DNA of 64,000 bases from positions 310,001 through 374,000 of the forward strand of contig NZ_JAHKRM010000003.1 in the NCBI RefSeq assembly GCF_019396345.1, in the 5' to 3' direction. The position numbers and the translations under genes were made by a program. This DNA comes from Nonomuraea guangzhouensis. GTDB taxonomy: Bacteria > Actinomycetota > Actinomycetes > Streptosporangiales > Streptosporangiaceae. Below the pieces are notes generated by a model, which worked only from the letters and a program-made list of their open reading frames with translations, did no database searches and had not been told where the DNA came from. Positions 59,957-64,000 of this stretch are shown here, one piece after another; positions within the stretch are counted from its first letter, which is position 1; the number at the start of each line of letters is the position of its first letter.

Positions 59957-61177
59957 TTAGCGGTGTGTTCTCACCCGACTGGCCCGGGACTCCAGGTAGC
60001 GCTGCTCGGCGAGGCTGGCGGTGGCCTTCGCGGCCCGCCGGTAGTGCTCGTACGCCCCGGCCAGGTCGCCCGTCTTCTCCAGCAGATGCGCCCGTACGGA
60101 CAGCAGCCGATGATGCCCGGCCATCCGCTCGTCACCGTCCAACGTGGCCAGCAGAGCCAGCCCGGCCGCCGGGCCCTCGGTCTCGGCGAGCGCGATCGCC
60201 CGGTTGAGGGTGACCATCGGATTGGGCGCGATCCGTTCCAGGACCAGGTAGAGGGCGTGCACCTGCGGCCAGTTGGTCTCCTCGGCCGTGGCCGCGTCGG
60301 CGTGCGTGGCGGCGATGGAGGCCTGCAGCTGGTAAGGCCCGAGCGCCGGGCCGGCCAGCGACGTCTTGACCAGCTCGATGCCCTCGTCGATCAGCTCGCG
60401 GTCCCACCGCGTACGGTCCTGCTGGTCCAGCGGCACCAGGTCGCCGGTCGCCGTCGTACGCGTCTCCCGGCGGGCGTGGGTGAGCAGCATCAGCGCGAGC
60501 AGCCCGGTCACCTCACTGTCCTCGGGCAGTTGCGCGTGCACCATCCTGGTCAGCCGGATCGCCTCGCGCGCGAGGTCGGCGCGGTGCAACTCGCTGCCCG
60601 ATGAGGCGGTGTAGCCCTCGTTGAAGATCAGGTACAGCACGTGCAGTACGACCCGCAGCCGCTCCTCGCGCTCCGCGCCGTCCGGCAGGCTGAACGAGCT
60701 GCCGGCCGCCTTGATGCGCTGCTTGGCCCGGCTGATCCTGGCCGCCATCGTGGCCTCCGGCACCAGGAACGCGCGGGCGATCTCGGCGGTGGTCAGGCCG
60801 CCGACCGCGCGCAGCGTCAGGGCGGTCTGGGAGGCCGCGGTCAGCGTCGGATGGCAGCACAGGAACAGCAGGACGAGCGTGTCGTCGGTGTCCGGTACGT
60901 CCTCAGGCACCACCTCGGTGGCCGTCGCCGACTCCCGCTCGCGGCGCGCGTGGTCACTGCGCATCTGGTCGATGAGCCGCCGGGACGCGACCGTCACCAG
61001 CCAGCCGCGCGGATTGTCCGGCAGCCCCTCAGCCGGCCATTGCGTGGTCGCGGCGAGAACGGCCTCCTGTACGGCGTCCTCACACCCTTCGAACTGGCCG
61101 TGCCGGCGTACCAACGTGCCGAGGACCTGCGGCGTGAGCTCACGCAGCAGGTCCTCGATGGCAGGTGCGGTGGTCAT
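59957..61177 (-). CDS. ECF sigma factor with long C-terminal extension (ECF42-like)
   Basis: 406-residue sigma-70-family protein. Region 2 (VRRHGQFEGCEDAVQEAVLAA, PRGWLVTVASRRLIDQMRS) and region 4 (LTLRAVGGLTTAEIARAFLVPEATMAARISRAKQRIK) occupy the first 175 residues. The rest is a helical TPR-like extension (NEGYTASSG, LLALMLLTHARRETR, NWPQVHALYLVLERIAPNP). Such sigma factors (ECF42 group) have no classical anti-sigma factor and are paired with DGPF proteins, as here: the ATG overlaps the DGPF-protein stop by 4 bp. The extension is thought to control activity. Targets may include its own operon and the divergent MFS pump. Confidence 0.92.
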   Translation of the reverse strand: MTTAPAIEDLLRELTPQVLGTLVRRHGQFEGCEDAVQEAVLAATTQWPAEGLPDNPRGWLVTVASRRLIDQMRSDHARRERESATATEVVPEDVPDTDDTLVLLFLCCHPTLTAASQTALTLRAVGGLTTAEIARAFLVPEATMAARISRAKQRIKAAGSSFSLPDGAEREERLRVVLHVLYLIFNEGYTASSGSELHRADLAREAIRLTRMVHAQLPEDSEVTGLLALMLLTHARRETRTTATGDLVPLDQQDRTRWDRELIDEGIELVKTSLAGPALGPYQLQASIAATHADAATAEETNWPQVHALYLVLERIAPNPMVTLNRAIALAETEGPAAGLALLATLDGDERMAGHHRLLSVRAHLLEKTGDLAGAYEHYRRAAKATASLAEQRYLESRASRVRTHR

Positions 61178-61545
61178 GCCTCCAATTGTCCGTCAGCGAA
61201 CATCACCTGCCGCACCTCGACCCCCAGCCCCTGGATCGCGCAGTCCGGGATCTGCGCCGCCAGCTCGATCGCCCGCTCCTTGCTCTCGCAGTCGATCAGG
61301 TAGAAGCCGCCCAGATACTCCTTGAACTCCAGGAAAGGCCCGTCGGTCACCACCGGCTGGCCGTTGCGTACGGACACCACCGCGGCCTGCGACGGGTCGA
61401 CCAGTGCCTGCGTGGTGATCAGCTCGCCGGACTTCTTCAGCGCCTCCATGAACTTGCCGTGGCCGTCACCGATCGCGGCCTTCTCCTCGTCGGTCAGCGC
61501 GTCCAGCACGGCCGGGTTGATGTGCAGGCTGATCAGGAACTTCAT
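61174..61545 (-). CDS. DGPF/YCII-domain protein
   Basis: 123-residue protein of the YCII superfamily. The defining DGPF motif lies in VVTDGPFLEFKEYLGGFYLI, after a typical opening (MKFLISLHINPAVLDALTDEEKAAI). I chose the ATG at 61545 because GAGGGAG precedes it and family members start at this point. DGPF proteins are the regular partners of ECF42 sigma factors and are presumed to sense or signal; the mechanism is not established. First gene of the operon DGPF-sigma-NTPase. Confidence 0.9.
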   Translation of the reverse strand: MKFLISLHINPAVLDALTDEEKAAIGDGHGKFMEALKKSGELITTQALVDPSQAAVVSVRNGQPVVTDGPFLEFKEYLGGFYLIDCESKERAIELAAQIPDCAIQGLGVEVRQVMFADGQLEA

Positions 61546-61610
61546 CTCGTACTCCCTCGTGGTTCGGCTGGTCCCTTCGACTGGTTGGTCGGAGCCGCCG
61601 CCCTCGTCTT

Positions 61611-61662
61611 GACATCCCCCGCCAGAACTTTCGCATGAGTTTTCACCGGGACCGATGTCAAG
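61611..61662. promoter_or_regulatory. Inverted CTTGACATC pair between the sigma operon and MFS gene
   Basis: CTTGACATC (61611-61619) and its exact reverse complement GATGTCAAG (61654-61662) flank 34 bp between two divergent transcription units. Each contains TTGACA pointing toward its own downstream gene, so the two promoters would overlap face to face. They may be -35 elements, or TGTCA-type ECF sites, or arms of a regulator-binding site. Confidence 0.45.
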
Positions 61663-61720
61663 AAGCTCTCGACCGTTCCGACCATCCGTCGAACCCTCTA
61701 GAGAACAGGAAGTTACAGAT

Positions 61721-63235
61721 ATGCGAGTCAACCGGGCGTGGCTGGGCCTGATCGTCCTCACGCTGCCGACATTGATCGTCGCGATGGACATGACGGCGCT
61801 GCTCCTCGCACTCCCACAGCTGAGCGCCGACCTGGGTGCCACCAACGTCCAGCAGCTGTGGATCAGCGACAGCTACGGATTCATGGTGGCCGGCCTGGTC
61901 ATCACCATGGGTACGCTCGGCGACCGGATCGGCCGCCGACGCCTGCTGATGATCGGCGGAGCGGCGTTCGCGGTGCTGTCGGTCGTGGCCGCCTGCGCGA
62001 CCGGCCCGCTGATGCTGATCGCCGCGCGTACGCTGCTGGGCGTGGCCGGCGCGACCCTGGCGCCGTCCACCCTCGCCTTGATCACCAACATGTTCCGCGA
62101 CGAACGCCGGCGCGGGCAGGCCATCGCGATCTGGGCGACCTGCCAGTTCACCGGCGGCGCACTCGGCCCCGTACTCGCCGGATTCCTGCTCGAACACTTC
62201 TGGTGGGGATCGGTGTTCCTGGCCGCCGTACCGGCGATGGCGTTGCTGCTGCTCGCCGGGCCGTTCCTGCTGCCGGAGTTCCGCAGCGACCAGGCCGGCC
62301 GGCTGGACCTGGCCAGCGTCGGGCTGTCGCTCGTGTCGGTCCTTCTGATGGTCTACGGCATCAAGCAACTGACCGTCGAGAGCGCGCCGGTCGTCCCGGC
62401 CGCTGCCCTCGTCGCCGGTGCGGCGATCGGATTCGTCTTCGTACGCCGGCAGTTGCGGCTGGAGACACCGCTGCTGGACCTGCGCCTGTTCCGCAACCGC
62501 CCGTTCACAGCGGTAGTCGTCGCGCTGGTCTTCGCCGGCATCGCCATGGCCGGCACGGGTTTGTTGGTGACCCAGTACCTGCAGAGCGTGCTGGGCTTTT
62601 CGCCGGTCGCGTCGGCGGTGCTGTTCGCACCCATGGGCCTGGGTGTGGCGGCCGGCACCATGGCCGCGCCGACGCTGGCCAGGCGGATGAAGCAGACGAC
62701 CGCGATCGCCGGCGGGCTGGTGGGGTCGGCGCTGGGCGGCCTGCTGCTGGTCGCCGTCGACGTCGAGGGTGCGATCGCCCTGCCGCTGGTGATGATCGGC
62801 ATCACCGTACTGGCGCTGGGCACCGGCCCGCTGTTCGCGCTGGGCACCGGTCTGGTTGTCGGCTCCGTACCGCCGGAGCGGGCCGGCTCGGCGGCGTCGA
62901 TGTCGGAAACCGGCAATTATTTCGGCGGTTCGTTGGGCTTCGCGCTGTTCGGGGTGGTGGCCGCGGTGGTCTACCGCAGCGGGATGGCCGGCAGATCACT
63001 CGCTGGCACGTCCGACTCGCTGGCGGGCGCGATCGCCGCCAGCCAGCGCCTTCCCGCCGACCAAGGCGCTGAGCTGCTGCACGCCGCCCGGGAGGCGTTC
63101 ACCGCCAGCCTGCACGTCACCGGCGTCGTCGCCGCGATCATCTTCGCCGGGCTGGCCGTGCTGGTCCTGATCCTGCGCCCGGCAACCCGGATCACCCCGG
63201 CCGCAATGCCTGACTTCGAGGCGACTCACTCATAG
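61721..63235 (+). CDS. 14-TM MFS drug-efflux transporter (DHA2 type)
   Basis: 504-residue transporter of the DHA2 drug:H+ antiporter family. Motifs: LDxTIVNVAL-like segment VAMDMTALLLALPQL in helix 1, GTLGDRIGRRRLLMIGG in loop 2-3, and the antiporter motif region LGVAGATLAPSTLALI in helix 5. About 14 membrane segments can be counted. The ATG has AGGAAG about 8 nt upstream. The gene is divergent from the DGPF-sigma-NTPase operon and shares its control region, so the ECF sigma factor may govern this pump. It might add to resistance to the cluster's product, but the cluster has its own exporter. Confidence 0.92.
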   Translation: MRVNRAWLGLIVLTLPTLIVAMDMTALLLALPQLSADLGATNVQQLWISDSYGFMVAGLVITMGTLGDRIGRRRLLMIGGAAFAVLSVVAACATGPLMLIAARTLLGVAGATLAPSTLALITNMFRDERRRGQAIAIWATCQFTGGALGPVLAGFLLEHFWWGSVFLAAVPAMALLLLAGPFLLPEFRSDQAGRLDLASVGLSLVSVLLMVYGIKQLTVESAPVVPAAALVAGAAIGFVFVRRQLRLETPLLDLRLFRNRPFTAVVVALVFAGIAMAGTGLLVTQYLQSVLGFSPVASAVLFAPMGLGVAAGTMAAPTLARRMKQTTAIAGGLVGSALGGLLLVAVDVEGAIALPLVMIGITVLALGTGPLFALGTGLVVGSVPPERAGSAASMSETGNYFGGSLGFALFGVVAAVVYRSGMAGRSLAGTSDSLAGAIAASQRLPADQGAELLHAAREAFTASLHVTGVVAAIIFAGLAVLVLILRPATRITPAAMPDFEATHS

Positions 63236-63481
63236 CTGGCACCCTGCCGAGGCCGACGTTGTGGCTGCCTGCGCTCATTCGCCCGGCGCGTGCTGTCCGT
63301 TCGCTGTCGCCGTTGAAATTTTCACGGCCGCCCAGCCGCCCAGCATGAGGACGAGACCTCCTCCCCGCCCGTGACCTGGGCCAACTCGCCACCTCCCGGT
63401 GAGGTTGCCGCGCTGCGGCTGGTCTCGTCGCACCAGGGCTTCCCGCACTCGGCGGTGCGTGCTTAGCTTCGCTCGTCCACC

Positions 63482-63495
63482 GGAAAGCGCTTACC
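63482..63495 (+). promoter_or_regulatory. LacI-type operator-like palindrome
   Basis: GGAAAGCGCTTACC contains the palindrome AAGCGCTT and resembles sites of LacI-family sugar regulators. It lies 20 bp before the start of a secreted carbohydrate-binding protein, where a bound repressor would block transcription. Confidence 0.4.
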
Positions 63496-63514
63496 AAGCC
63501 CATGGAGACGAAAG

Positions 63515-64000
63515 ATGCGCCTAAAAGCCGTCATCGCGTGCGCCAGCCTGTTAGCCAGCGGACTAGTCGGACTGTCCCCATCCGCCGCCAATGCCGCGAC
63601 CACGCGGTACGAGGCCGAGACCTCGCCCGCGGTCTGCACCGGCACGATCGACTCCAACTGGGCCGGCTACTCCGGCAGCGGCTTCTGCAACGGCACCAAC
63701 GCCGCGAACGCCTACGCCCAGTTCACGGTGAACGCCTCGGCGGCAGGCACGGCGACGCTGGGAGCACGGTTCGCCAACGGCACCACCACCACCCGTCCCA
63801 CCAGCCTGATCGTCAACGGTACGACCACGCAGTCGCCGTCATTCGAAGGCACGGGCACCTGGGACACCTGGGTCACCAAGACGTTGACCATCAACGTCAA
63901 CGCGGGCACCAACACGATCCGCTTCAACCCCACCGGCAGCACCGGCCTGCCGAACCTCGACTACCTCGACTTCACAACAGGCAGCACACAACCCCCAGGC
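63515..64000 (+). CDS. Secreted carbohydrate-binding protein, 3' end outside the window
   Basis: 162 codons are visible, with no stop before the window ends. Residues 1-27 form a Sec signal (MRLKAVIACASLLASGLVGL to ANA). Residues about 30-155 look like a CBM35/CBM6 jelly-roll: YEAETS at the start, NWAGYSGSGFCNG, AYAQFTVNASAAGTATLGARFAN, and the closing NLDYLDF. A Thr/Pro-rich linker (TTGSTQPPG) begins at the cut, so a catalytic domain probably follows downstream, likely acting on plant polysaccharide. The ATG has GGAG at 63504-63507, and a LacI-type operator-like site lies just upstream, suggesting sugar-responsive control. Confidence 0.8.
   Translation, partial: MRLKAVIACASLLASGLVGLSPSAANAATTRYEAETSPAVCTGTIDSNWAGYSGSGFCNGTNAANAYAQFTVNASAAGTATLGARFANGTTTTRPTSLIVNGTTTQSPSFEGTGTWDTWVTKTLTINVNAGTNTIRFNPTGSTGLPNLDYLDFTTGSTQPPG

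Overview
The window is GC-rich, gene-dense DNA typical of a filamentous actinomycete. GTG starts, ATGA/GTGA gene overlaps, Tat-exported enzymes, an eukaryote-like Ser/Thr kinase and actinobacterial P450s all fit. A Nonomuraea- or Streptosporangium-like genome is my guess; the sequence alone does not prove a genus.

Left flank (1-13170): a Tat-exported family 8 polysaccharide lyase; a VapBC-type toxin-antitoxin pair that looks leaderless; a secreted glycerophosphodiesterase; a TetR repressor divergent from a SnoaL-like protein and followed by an SDR lacking the usual catalytic Tyr, with four copies of one palindromic operator in two promoters of identical layout; a secreted GxGYxYP protein; a membrane Ser/Thr kinase preceded by a coupled 21-codon ORF; and a large AAA-LuxR (LAL) regulator next to the biosynthetic cluster.

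Biosynthetic cluster (about 13172-57817): a nonribosomal lipopeptide locus. Fatty-acyl-AMP ligase-ACP at the start of one NRPS gives an acyl starter. Six NRPS proteins carry one module each. Two have adenylation domains that have lost their ATP-binding motifs (one also holds a methyltransferase insert), and one has lost the catalytic lobe of its condensation domain. A free-standing condensation protein, an MbtH-like protein, two type II thioesterases (one with Cys in place of Ser), four P450s, a ferredoxin, a B12-type radical SAM protein and an MFS exporter complete the set. Readable specificity codes suggest Val-like and Phe-like residues; two others are unusual. No C-terminal thioesterase domain is present, so release must occur another way.

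The most unusual part is 14092-30201, a chain of ten genes, most overlapping by 4 bp. Between two NRPS genes it encodes a Nudix-like/2-oxoglutarate dioxygenase fusion, a cysteine hydrolase, complete HypE and HypF, an SHMT-fold PLP enzyme, a PuuD-like glutamyl hydrolase and a branch-1 nitrilase. HypE/HypF normally build the cyanide ligand of [NiFe] hydrogenase, but no hydrogenase or other Hyp gene is present. Together with a nitrilase, this suggests cyano-group chemistry used to build an amino acid for the peptide. Downstream of the radical SAM gene lies a 67-residue ORF of five perfect 10-residue repeats whose DNA copies differ only at synonymous positions.

Right flank (57786-64000): an operon on the minus strand of a DGPF/YCII protein, an ECF sigma factor with a long C-terminal extension and a membrane P-loop NTPase; a divergent 14-TM MFS pump; and the start of a secreted carbohydrate-binding protein cut by the window end.
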